Shown here piece after piece: positions 8,266-15,900 of a stretch of 29,283 nucleotides of DNA (positions are counted from its first letter, which is position 1; every line of letters begins with the position of its first letter). Where the stretch lies: contig CAZIOB010000161.1 in the NCBI GenBank assembly GCA_964540755.1, forward strand, positions 1 to 29,283, given 5' to 3'. The notes under the pieces were generated by a model that saw only the letters and a list, made by a program, of their open reading frames with translations, was not told the DNA's origin and searched no databases. Source of the DNA: JAAYJR01 sp964540755. GTDB lineage: Bacteria; Bacteroidota; Bacteroidia; Bacteroidales; Prolixibacteraceae. A program made the translations under genes and the position numbers.

Positions 8266-10044
8266 TTAATTTATTATCAGATCATAAGGGAGCCTGGCAT
8301 AAATGCCTCTCAAAGCTGAAGCCTTCTTAAGATATTCATAATATCTGTATTTTTCGCCCAGCTCTTTCTTGAGTATCCCGGAACGCAGATCATCGGTACC
8401 TCCTTTAAAAAGCTGCTCAAAAGGATCGGGAAGCGCCGGCAGAGCAACAGTCCGGTAATTCTCCAGCCCTTCAATTTCAGCAGCCAGCTTAACCGCATCT
8501 TCAAGTCCGCCAAAATCATCTATTAAATTTAGCTCTTTTGCATTCTCCCCTGACCAGACACGCCCCTGCCCGATCATGTCAACTTCTTCTTTGGACATAT
8601 TTCTGCCTTCTGCAACGTGCACAACAAAAGTATTATAAATATCTTCTATGCTGTTTTTCATGAGCATGTGCTCATAATCGGTCATCGGCCTGGTAATGGG
8701 TATCAGACTGGAATTTTCATTTGTCTCCACTACATCAGTTGAAATGCCTATCTTATCCTTCAAAAGGCCTTCAATGTCGGGAATAATTCCAAAAACCCCA
8801 ATGGAACCGGTAATAGTATTGGGATGGGCAATAATCCGGTCAGCCGCACAGGCTATATAATAACCGCCCGAAGCGGCCACATCACTGAAAGATGCAACAA
8901 TAGTCTTTTCTTCAGCAGCCAGTTTAACCTCCCGCCATATAATTTCCGAATCAAATACGCTTCCCCCCGGGGAATTTATCCTGAATACAATTGCCTTATA
9001 TGTACTGTCCTGGCGCACTTTTCGTATCTCTTTACCGATCTCATCCCCTATTATGACATTACTGCCTCCTGCCGACATGCCTATGTCGCCACTGGCATAA
9101 ATAACAGCAATCTTGTTACGGCTAAAAGGTTTATCGCTTTTCGATTTGACAGGAACATGTGCATACCGTCCCGCATCAATAATGGGTATGCCTTTTTTAT
9201 CTTCAACGCCTGTTATCCCGCGAAGGTCATCCAGTACCTCATCCTTGTATTTTGCAGCATCCAACAATCCGGTTTCTGCAATTTCTTTTCCGGTCTTAAG
9301 GGTCTGCACACTATCTGCGAGATTATTTAACCTGTCCACAGGGATATTTCTCTTTTCCGAAATCCCGTTCAGCATATGATTCCACAGACTGTTCATATAT
9401 ACCATGGTCTGTTCCCGGTTTTCCTCACTCATCTCCTCAAGCAAAAATGGCTCTACTGCTGCTTTGAATTTTCCATGGCGAACAACCTGCATATCTATGC
9501 CAATTTTTTCCAAAGCCCGCGTGAAAAATAATAGCTGACTCGAAAGCCCCCTGAAATCAACCGATCCAAGAGGATGAACCACAACCTGGTCGGCAACAGT
9601 TGACAGGTATAATGCTTTCTGGTCATATACATCTCCATAAGCATAAACAGGTTTATCACAACTGTCTTTAAACATGATCAGCTTATTTCTTATCTCTTCA
9701 ACGGAAGCCATTCCTCCATTAATGACAGAAAGTTTCAGATACACTCCTTTAATACGGTCATCATTGACTGCTTTTTCAAGAGAGGCCCTGATATCATCCA
9801 GGCCTATCATCTTCATTCGCTCAAAGCCCGGGATATCAATATTCTGAAAGGGGTCTTTCGGAGCGCGGTCAACGATCTGGCGCCCAAGGTCAATTACAAG
9901 CATTGAATTATCTTTCACAACTACCTGTTTTTCCGACACAGAAACAAGTATCCCCAAAACAAAAAAGAAAAAAATTGTGCTAAGTATTGATACGGCCAGT
10001 ATGCCAACAATGGTTGCCAGCACATACTTAAAAAAATCTTTCAT
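8266..10044 (-). CDS. sppA: Signal peptide peptidase SppA, long (67K) type
   Basis: The protein has 592 residues, the length of the duplicated 67K protease IV form. An N-terminal membrane helix (about 8-34) is followed by two ClpP-like repeats facing the periplasm. The catalytic lysine is K194 in GKFKAAVEPF and the nucleophile is S392 in AASGGYY, with GSIGVFG after it, as in the Ser-Lys protease family. It degrades cleaved signal peptides in the inner membrane. The stop codon lies 2 bp from tRNA-Leu, which is transcribed toward it. Upstream it is divergent from folK. Confidence 0.95.
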   Translation of the reverse strand: MKDFFKYVLATIVGILAVSILSTIFFFFVLGILVSVSEKQVVVKDNSMLVIDLGRQIVDRAPKDPFQNIDIPGFERMKMIGLDDIRASLEKAVNDDRIKGVYLKLSVINGGMASVEEIRNKLIMFKDSCDKPVYAYGDVYDQKALYLSTVADQVVVHPLGSVDFRGLSSQLLFFTRALEKIGIDMQVVRHGKFKAAVEPFLLEEMSEENREQTMVYMNSLWNHMLNGISEKRNIPVDRLNNLADSVQTLKTGKEIAETGLLDAAKYKDEVLDDLRGITGVEDKKGIPIIDAGRYAHVPVKSKSDKPFSRNKIAVIYASGDIGMSAGGSNVIIGDEIGKEIRKVRQDSTYKAIVFRINSPGGSVFDSEIIWREVKLAAEEKTIVASFSDVAASGGYYIACAADRIIAHPNTITGSIGVFGIIPDIEGLLKDKIGISTDVVETNENSSLIPITRPMTDYEHMLMKNSIEDIYNTFVVHVAEGRNMSKEEVDMIGQGRVWSGENAKELNLIDDFGGLEDAVKLAAEIEGLENYRTVALPALPDPFEQLFKGGTDDLRSGILKKELGEKYRYYEYLKKASALRGIYARLPYDLIIN

Positions 10045-10360
10045 TCGTTACAAATTTTATAATTATTCTACAGTACTCTTAATATCAGGGTTATATAAAC
10101 TCAACCACCATCAGGTTTATAAGTTATATTTCAGTTATATTTGTCTTTTTACTAAATTTAGCCTTTTCTAAATCATGTTTAGTGCTATTATGAACCAGAG
10201 AGAACCTTTTCCCTTCGTGAACAAAACCTTTCCCGGAGCCGGATGGCAGGATCAAAAGATCATTACCCCGGTCTGCTGTTTTCAGTAACAAAACTGATAT
10301 AGAAATATGTAATCCCGGTAATAATTTATCTTATCATTAGTATTACAAATATAAAACATT
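10045..10360. other. Divergent sppA/folK intergenic region
   Basis: This 316-bp gap holds a perfect -7 element TATATTTG at 10136-10143 (plus strand) without a well-spaced -33 TTTG, a CTAAATTTAG palindrome at 10152-10161, and a short open frame at 10175-10288. No RNA gene or repeat was recognised. Confidence 0.4.
10175..10288 (+). CDS. Possible 37-residue small protein upstream of folK
   Basis: ATG at 10175 to TAA at 10286-10288 encodes 37 residues (MFSAIMNQREPFPF...PVCCFQ). It lies about 30 bp downstream of the TATATTTG element, so it would be in the 5' leader of a folK transcript. There is no recognisable domain and no clear ribosome site. GC is higher than the surrounding gap. It may be a small protein, part of a decayed gene, or chance. 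Confidence 0.22.
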   Translation: MFSAIMNQREPFPFVNKTFPGAGWQDQKIITPVCCFQ

Positions 10361-10897
10361 ATGCATGAAATCTTTTTAGGAATAGGCGGAAATATCGGCG
10401 ATAAAAAGTCAAATTTTAAAAAAACTTATATCAATATTGAAGCAGGACTGGGCAGGATCACCAGGAGGTCATCTGTTTATGAAACTCCGCCATGGGGTTT
10501 CAGTGCAAAAGAGAATTTCTGGAATCAGGTACTGCTTATCGACAGCCGGTTGTCACCCGGTGAATTGTTAACGGAGATTCATAAAATTGAGGGATTGTTC
10601 AGAAGGATAAATACTGAAGGAAAGTACAAATCACGTGAAATGGATATTGACATATTGTATTATGACAACATTTTTTTGAATACCGGGGACATGATAATCC
10701 CGCATCCCTTAATTCAACAAAGGCTCTTTGTCTTAGTACCTCTCAATGAAATTGCACCCGGCTTTAAACATCCTTTGCTCAGGCTCACCAGCAGGCAACT
10801 GCTGCAGGATTGTAAAGATGAATCAGTAATCAAACGAGTTGAGTTTAATGAAACAAACATGAATTTTCATCATTCAAAATTTCCCAAAAAAGAATGA
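10361..10897 (+). CDS. folK: HPPK, 2-amino-4-hydroxy-6-hydroxymethyldihydropteridine diphosphokinase
   Basis: The protein has 178 residues, normal for a stand-alone HPPK, which transfers pyrophosphate from ATP to the pterin in folate synthesis. The N-terminus FLGIGGNIGDKKSNF is the family's opening motif. SREMDIDILYYDN (91-103) carries the Mg/ATP aspartates D95 and D97, and IPHPLIQQRLFVLVPLNEIAP is the conserved C-terminal block. No other folate gene is adjacent. The start ATG is preceded by A-rich sequence rather than a Shine-Dalgarno site. Confidence 0.95.
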   Translation: MHEIFLGIGGNIGDKKSNFKKTYINIEAGLGRITRRSSVYETPPWGFSAKENFWNQVLLIDSRLSPGELLTEIHKIEGLFRRINTEGKYKSREMDIDILYYDNIFLNTGDMIIPHPLIQQRLFVLVPLNEIAPGFKHPLLRLTSRQLLQDCKDESVIKRVEFNETNMNFHHSKFPKKE

Positions 10898-10974
10898 TTG
10901 CAATTTATATGAGAGTAAGGAACGAAGTGTTCCATTGAATTATAAATTTTAATCACACGAAAATGATCTGAAAT

Positions 10975-12372
10975 ATGATAAATATTGATTTCCAACTTAA
11001 ACCTGAAGATCTTAATGATAAAATAAATTTTTTCTGGAAACTTTCCGGGGAAAAAATTATAAGTATTGAAAATGATATTCCCCGCTTAAAAGGTTCCCCG
11101 GTTTTTACTGTAAACGGAAAGTATATATCGCGTGAATGGACTGAATGGACCCGGGGTTTTCAATACGGTTCTTCGCTTCTGCAGTATGATGCCGCAGGTG
11201 ATGAATATTTTCTGGAAACCGGACGAAAAGCTACTGTCGGGAAAATGTCTCCACACATAAGCCATACCGGCGTTCACGATCACGGATTTAATAACCTGAG
11301 CACTTACGGGAATCTCTTAAGACTGATGAACGAGGGTAAAATACCATATAATGAGTGGGAAAAAATTTTTTATGAACTGGCAATAAAAATATCCGGGTCG
11401 GTTCAGGCCTGCAGGTGGACATCAATAAAAAACGGGGGATTCATCTATTCCTTTAACGGGCCTCATTCCCTTTTTGTCGATACAATAAGGTCGTGCCGCA
11501 TATTAGTGGCTGCCCATCTTATGGGGCATGTTCTCCAGGGTGAGAATGATATAAAAATATCGCTGTTGCAAAGAGCTGTAGAGCACATTATTACAACTGC
11601 AAGATATTCTGTATTTTATGGAGAGGGGCGCGACCGGTATGATGTTTGGGGCAGAACTGCTCACGAAAGTATATTTAATATAAATGACGGCAATTTCCGG
11701 TGCCCGTGCTCACAACAGGGCTATACCGGATTTTCAACATGGACAAGGGGACTGGCATGGGCTATGCTCGGATTTACAGAAGAACTTGAAGCCCTGCAAA
11801 GAATAAATGAAAAGGACATGAAGTCACCAGGAGGAAAAGCGGAAGTTGAAAAGATCATGCTTAAAGCTGCCCGGGCTACATGCGATTTTTATATAATGAA
11901 CAGTCCCGCTGACGGCATACCTTACTGGGATACGGGAGCCCCCGGCCTTTATAAGCTGGGCGATTATCTGAATGAACCGGCAAATCCGTATAACGAATGG
12001 GAGCCGGTTGACAGTTCGGCTGCTGCCATCGGGGCACAGGGTTTGCTCCGGCTGGGCAACTATCTTATCAACAAAGGAGAAAAAGAACCGGGAAGCAGAT
12101 ACTGGCAGGCAGGACTGACAGTCATGAGGACATTGCTTGACAGGCCTTATCTTAATAGTGATGCCGGACACCAGGGATTAATATTACATAGTATTTACCA
12201 TCAGCCTAACGGATGGGATAATGTGCCGGCAGGACAAAAAATTGCATGCGGGGAATCATCTATGTGGGGGGATTACCACGCCAGGGAGGCAGTACTTTAT
12301 ATACAAAGGATCATCAACGGGGAAAAGTATTACTCTTTCCTTAACTGTGTTGCAGATAATGATAACATTTAA
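10975..12372 (+). CDS. GH88 unsaturated glucuronyl hydrolase-like enzyme, cytoplasmic
   Basis: The protein has 465 residues with no signal peptide, so it should act in the cytoplasm on imported fragments. Family 88 features appear in order: HDHGF with D102 (equivalent to the first catalytic Asp of Bacillus UGL), VDTIR with D169 (second catalytic Asp), SQQGYTGFSTWTRGLAWAML (substrate-site and core helices), YWD, EPVDSSAAAIGAQGLL, and GESSMWGDYHAREA. GH88 enzymes hydrate the 4,5 double bond of the unsaturated uronate left by polysaccharide lyases, which releases a keto-uronate. It is longer than Bacillus UGL (377 residues, from memory), mostly through an N-terminal segment of about 60 residues. 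It heads a plus-strand run of sugar-catabolism genes. Family confident; substrate unknown. Confidence 0.87.
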   Translation: MINIDFQLKPEDLNDKINFFWKLSGEKIISIENDIPRLKGSPVFTVNGKYISREWTEWTRGFQYGSSLLQYDAAGDEYFLETGRKATVGKMSPHISHTGVHDHGFNNLSTYGNLLRLMNEGKIPYNEWEKIFYELAIKISGSVQACRWTSIKNGGFIYSFNGPHSLFVDTIRSCRILVAAHLMGHVLQGENDIKISLLQRAVEHIITTARYSVFYGEGRDRYDVWGRTAHESIFNINDGNFRCPCSQQGYTGFSTWTRGLAWAMLGFTEELEALQRINEKDMKSPGGKAEVEKIMLKAARATCDFYIMNSPADGIPYWDTGAPGLYKLGDYLNEPANPYNEWEPVDSSAAAIGAQGLLRLGNYLINKGEKEPGSRYWQAGLTVMRTLLDRPYLNSDAGHQGLILHSIYHQPNGWDNVPAGQKIACGESSMWGDYHAREAVLYIQRIINGEKYYSFLNCVADNDNI

Positions 12373-12447
12373 TTTGTCAGGCATAATTCATGAAGCAGGC
12401 ATGTTCTTTTTAATCAAAAAGATATCACAATAGTGGATGATTAAAAA

Positions 12448-12474
12448 ATGTAGGAGAACAAAGTTGCCCTACAT
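12448..12474 (+). terminator. Hairpin after the GH88 gene
   Basis: ATGTAGG (12448-12454) pairs perfectly with CCTACAT (12468-12474), and AAC/GTT pairs inside the loop. It is followed by AT-rich sequence but no strong T-run. It may attenuate or end the GH88 transcript about 75 bp after the stop, which would put the following genes under separate control. Confidence 0.4.
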
Positions 12475-12604
12475 ATTTATAAATTTTCAATTAATATATT
12501 TACAGTGAATTATTAAGTTTAAAAAAGCTGATTAAATCATGGATATACATATCAGGAAACAGATTAATTTAAAAGTCAGATTAATCTTTTGCAAATAAAA
12601 ATAG

Positions 12605-12700
12605 CAATCAGGTCGCTCCGGTTATTTCAGTTGTGAAATGGCTCGCGCTGCCCTTGCAGATAAAGAAAATATTATTGATCAAAGTAAAAAAAGTAAATAA
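12605..12700 (+). pseudogene. 3' remnant of an unidentified gene abutting the isomerase gene
   Basis: A frame opens after TAG 12602-12604 and runs 31 codons to TAA 12698-12700, immediately followed by ATG 12701 of the isomerase. Its translation contains GRSGYFSCEMARAALADKEN, which has ordinary protein-like composition. The exact stop-to-start abutment is typical of operon genes. A 20-codon ORF from ATG 12638 is the longest version with a start codon. It may be the end of a deleted upstream enzyme gene. I cannot place the family. A chance frame is possible. Confidence 0.35.
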
Positions 12701-13531
12701 ATGGCAGCCAGATTAAAAGATTTTTCCGCATTATGCGTCCATACAATAACTAATAAGCCCTGGGATCTCAGACAATGTGTTGAAAATTACACAGCTGCCG
12801 GAATCACGGGAATTACCGTATGGCGAAATGTGCTGGAAGGGAAAAACCTGGGTGAGATGAGGATGTTGCTAGATGATTCTCCCCTTACCGTGGTCTCCGT
12901 AGCACGTGGAGGATTTTTCGCCTCTTCACGAAAAGAAAAGAGAGATGCAGCAATAGATGATAATTACAGGGCTATTGAAGAAACAAGCACCATGGGGGCC
13001 CCTCACCTTGTACTGGTACCCGGTTCCGATCCCGGCCAGCCGCTTGAAAAATCGCGTGAACAGATCATGGAAGGGATCGTAAAAATACTTCCCGGCGCTG
13101 TGTCAGCAGGAGTGAAACTGGCAATAGAACCGCTTCACCCTATGTATGCAGGCGACAGGTCGGCAGTGAATACACTGTCGGAGGCTAACCGGATGGCGGA
13201 AGAGATAAATTCCCCGTTTGTAGGGATTGCAATCGATGTTTATCATCTTTGGTGGGACCCAAATCTCTGCCGGGAGATTAAAAGATGTGGCAGAAATGGA
13301 AATATCCTTGCATTCCATGTGTGCGACTGGAATGTGCCAACCGTGGATTTGCTCAACGACCGGGGCCTGATGGGTGACGGCTGTATCAATATTCCTGAAA
13401 TACGGGGCTGGATGGAGGAATCGGGCTTCAGCGGTTTCAATGAAGTTGAAATTTTTTCTGATAAATATTGGGCAATGAATCAAAATGAGTATATTGGAAA
13501 AATTAAAAATGCATATCTGAATTTCACATAA
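12701..13531 (+). CDS. Sugar phosphate isomerase/epimerase family protein (TIM barrel)
   Basis: The protein has 276 residues, matching the xylose isomerase-like TIM-barrel (AP endonuclease 2) family. The usual metal and substrate residues are in place: E143 in AIEPLHP, D179 and H182 in IDVYHLWWD, H206 in FHVCDW, and E250 in NEVEIFS. Such enzymes isomerise or epimerise keto-sugars, and many act beside Gfo/Idh dehydrogenases in non-phosphorylated sugar pathways. The stop is 1 bp from the next gene's ATG, so the two are surely co-transcribed. It is cytoplasmic (no signal peptide). Exact substrate unknown. Confidence 0.85.
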   Translation: MAARLKDFSALCVHTITNKPWDLRQCVENYTAAGITGITVWRNVLEGKNLGEMRMLLDDSPLTVVSVARGGFFASSRKEKRDAAIDDNYRAIEETSTMGAPHLVLVPGSDPGQPLEKSREQIMEGIVKILPGAVSAGVKLAIEPLHPMYAGDRSAVNTLSEANRMAEEINSPFVGIAIDVYHLWWDPNLCREIKRCGRNGNILAFHVCDWNVPTVDLLNDRGLMGDGCINIPEIRGWMEESGFSGFNEVEIFSDKYWAMNQNEYIGKIKNAYLNFT

Positions 13532-13532
13532 T

Positions 13533-14678
13533 ATGATCCGTAAAATAGGTATAATCATGAACGGCGTTACAGGCCGCATGGGGACTAACCAGCATCTGAT
13601 GCGTTCGATAGTTGAGATTATCAGACAGGGGGGAGTTAAGGCAGGCAGTTCTGAATATATAATCCCCGATCCGGTGCTCACCGGCAGGAACGAGATTAAA
13701 CTAAAAAAGCTCTCAGAGTTATCGGGAATAGAAAAATGGTCAACTGACCTGGAATCACTCCTGAAAAATCCTTACTACCAGGTATATTTCGATGCCCAGA
13801 CAACCGGCCGCCGTGCAGAGGCAGTCAGAATGGCTGTTAAGGCCGGAAAACATATTTATTGTGAAAAACCTGTTGCCACTGATACACATACAGCTCTCGA
13901 ATTATACAGAATTTGCGAGGAAGCAGGAGTAAAGCATGGCGTTGTACAGGACAAATTGTGGCTTCCTGGGCTGGTAAAGCTGAAAAGATTGATACAGAAA
14001 GATTTCTTCGGAAAAATACTTTCTGTGCGCGGTGAATTTGGATACTGGGTTTTCGAAGGAGATACAATACCTGCACAAAGGCCGTCATGGAATTACAGGA
14101 AAGAAGATGACGGAGGAATAATCATGGATATGCTGTGCCATTGGCGGTATGTACTTGACAACTTATTTGGCAGGGTTAAAGGCGTATTTTGTCTTGGTGC
14201 AACTCATATACCGGAAAGAACCGACGAGCTTGGGAAACAGTACAAATGCACAGCAGACGATGCTGCATATGCAACTTTTGAGCTTGAAAACAATATCATC
14301 GCCCATTTTAACTCATCATGGACTACAAGGGTCAGAAGAGATGACCTGCTCACGATCCAGGTCGATGGCACTAAAGGTTCTGCGGTGGCAGGACTCCGGG
14401 AATGCCTGACTCAACATTACGGGAATACTCCCCGTGCAGTGTGGAATCCTGATATACCTCAGCAGGTAAATTTTTATGACGGCTGGAACAGGGTGCCTGA
14501 CCAGGAGGAGTATGATAATGCGTTTAAAGCAGAATGGGAACTTTTTCTTAAACATGTCGTAATGGATGAACCTTTCCCCTGGAATCTTCTTGAAGGGGCT
14601 AAAGGGGTTCAGCTGGGGGAAAAAGGGCTTGAAAGCTGGTCGAAAAAATGCTGGGTGGAAATCCCGGATATCTCTTAA
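13533..14678 (+). CDS. Gfo/Idh/MocA family NAD(P)-dependent oxidoreductase
   Basis: The protein has 381 residues. The N-terminal Rossmann fold has an unusual GIIMNGVTGRMG loop (6-17). The family hallmark YCEKPVA (EKP at 111-113) supplies the catalytic Lys112, and GGIIMDMLCHW (194-204) gives the D199/H203 pair of the C-terminal sheet domain. Family members oxidise or reduce sugar hydroxyls, including inositols, uronates and glycosides. It starts 1 bp after the isomerase stop. With the SDR gene downstream it suggests oxidation-isomerisation-reduction chemistry on a sugar. Substrate not determinable from sequence. Confidence 0.88.
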   Translation: MIRKIGIIMNGVTGRMGTNQHLMRSIVEIIRQGGVKAGSSEYIIPDPVLTGRNEIKLKKLSELSGIEKWSTDLESLLKNPYYQVYFDAQTTGRRAEAVRMAVKAGKHIYCEKPVATDTHTALELYRICEEAGVKHGVVQDKLWLPGLVKLKRLIQKDFFGKILSVRGEFGYWVFEGDTIPAQRPSWNYRKEDDGGIIMDMLCHWRYVLDNLFGRVKGVFCLGATHIPERTDELGKQYKCTADDAAYATFELENNIIAHFNSSWTTRVRRDDLLTIQVDGTKGSAVAGLRECLTQHYGNTPRAVWNPDIPQQVNFYDGWNRVPDQEEYDNAFKAEWELFLKHVVMDEPFPWNLLEGAKGVQLGEKGLESWSKKCWVEIPDIS

Positions 14679-14801
14679 TGTATGATTAGCAGGAACGAAG
14701 TGCTTTGCGCTGATGATGCAATCAGGCGAGGTGTTCACAGGTTCTCAGATTTTTAATTAATTTACTCAGGTATTTATAACATTTTTAATCTATCGGAGAA
14801 T

Positions 14802-15566
14802 ATGGAAAAAACAGCTTTGATAACGGGAGGATCCCGGGGGATAGGCCTGGGTATAGCTACAGAACTGGCACGGGCAGGATTCAGTCTGGCAATAAACGGC
14901 ATCAGGGAAAAAGCAAATTCTTCTTTAGCCGCCCTCAGGGGATACGGAGGAAAAGTGATATATATAAGGGGGGACGTATCTGACAAAAGCGACAGGGATA
15001 AAATTTTCAATACAGTGGTTTCGGAATTTGGCAGGCTCAATGTGCTTATCAATAATGCAGGTGTTGCACCACGGGAAAGGAAGGATATTCTTGAAGCGGA
15101 TGAAGAGATATTTGATGAGGTTATTAATATAAATCTGAAGGGGCCATATTTTCTCACAAAGCTTTTTGCAAACCTGATGGTTGAGACCAGGAAAAAAGAG
15201 CCTGATTTTCCCTGTTGCATAATAAATGTTTCTTCGGTATCTGCTACAATGGCTTCTGTTAACCGGGGGGAATACTGCATTTCAAAAGCAGGCACAGCTA
15301 TGGCAACAAAATTATGGGCTGCCCGTCTCGGAGAATATGATATACCTGTTTACGAAATACGTCCGGGAGTGATCAAAACCGACATGACCGCCCCGGTAAA
15401 AGAGAAATACGACAGGCTGTTCAAACAGGGTATAAATCTACAGAAACGATGGGGAATGCCTGAAGATGTAGGTAAGGTCGCCCTGGCAATGGCAACCGGA
15501 ATGCTAAACTACTCCACAGGCCAGGTTATCGGAGTTGACGGGGGAATGACAATTCAGCAATTATAA
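14802..15566 (+). CDS. SDR family oxidoreductase
   Basis: This is a 254-residue classical short-chain dehydrogenase. The cofactor motif TGGSRGIG is at 8-15 and NNAG at 84-87. The catalytic triad is S145, Y158 and K162 (YCISK) with standard spacing, and RPGVIKTDM and the terminal VDGGMTI are typical. FabG-like names would be assigned automatically, but the context with GH88 and a sugar symporter points to a sugar or uronate reductase, functionally comparable to KduD or DEH reductases (inference). A GGAG ribosome site precedes the ATG. A 123-bp gap separates it from the Gfo/Idh gene and 15 bp separate it from the next gene. Confidence 0.9.
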   Translation: MEKTALITGGSRGIGLGIATELARAGFSLAINGIREKANSSLAALRGYGGKVIYIRGDVSDKSDRDKIFNTVVSEFGRLNVLINNAGVAPRERKDILEADEEIFDEVININLKGPYFLTKLFANLMVETRKKEPDFPCCIINVSSVSATMASVNRGEYCISKAGTAMATKLWAARLGEYDIPVYEIRPGVIKTDMTAPVKEKYDRLFKQGINLQKRWGMPEDVGKVALAMATGMLNYSTGQVIGVDGGMTIQQL

Positions 15567-15581
15567 ATAATAAGTAAAAAA

Positions 15582-15833
15582 ATGAGTAATCTGACTAATA
15601 AAAAAAGGACAATCTACTGGAGAATAATCGTTGCAACAGCCATATTCTTAATAGTAATAACTTTCACACCACTTGTTACAGAGCCGGGAAAAACAGAACC
15701 AAGGATTTTATACATGCCATATACTCTTTGGCTGAGTGTGCTGATAACTGTTGCCCTGGTTGTTTTAACCTATATAGGCGGCAGCATTCACCTGAGGAAT
15801 AATAAGGACGGGGAATCTGATAAAACCGGATGA
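15582..15833 (+). CDS. Small two-helix membrane protein, probable symporter partner
   Basis: The protein has 83 residues with two predicted membrane helices (about 12-32 and 43-68), a basic N-terminus and a charged, polar C-terminus. The second half (LYMPYTLWLSV...YIGGS) resembles the small DUF3311-like proteins often encoded before sodium:solute symporters. It sits 15 bp after the SDR gene and 67 bp before the symporter gene. It may be an accessory subunit in the inner membrane. The family match is by eye only. Confidence 0.65.
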   Translation: MSNLTNKKRTIYWRIIVATAIFLIVITFTPLVTEPGKTEPRILYMPYTLWLSVLITVALVVLTYIGGSIHLRNNKDGESDKTG

Positions 15834-15900
15834 ATATTAATCAATGACAGATATACTGATCTTACTTTATAACCTGTAATCAAAATAAAAAAATAGTAAT

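Larger units (their letters stand above)
12373..12700. other. 328-bp gap between the GH88 gene and the isomerase gene
   Basis: The gap contains a hairpin at 12448-12474, AT-rich sequence with imperfect AGATTAAT repeats near 12562-12590, and at 12605-12700 an open gene tail that runs directly into the next start codon. No clear TTTG/TAnnTTTG promoter was found. Confidence 0.5.

Noticed and set aside
12539..12600. Short frame from ATG 12539 (MDIHIRKQINLKVRL...)
   Set aside because: It has 19 residues, no ribosome site and AT-rich composition that gives chance frames.
10918..14702. The 12-base word AGGAACGAAGTG at 10918-10929 and 14691-14702, both in gaps after genes
   Set aside because: Identical 12-mers are expected by chance many times in 29 kb. 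Only the first copy forms a decent hairpin (GGAAC/GTTCC), so there is no case for a repeat family.
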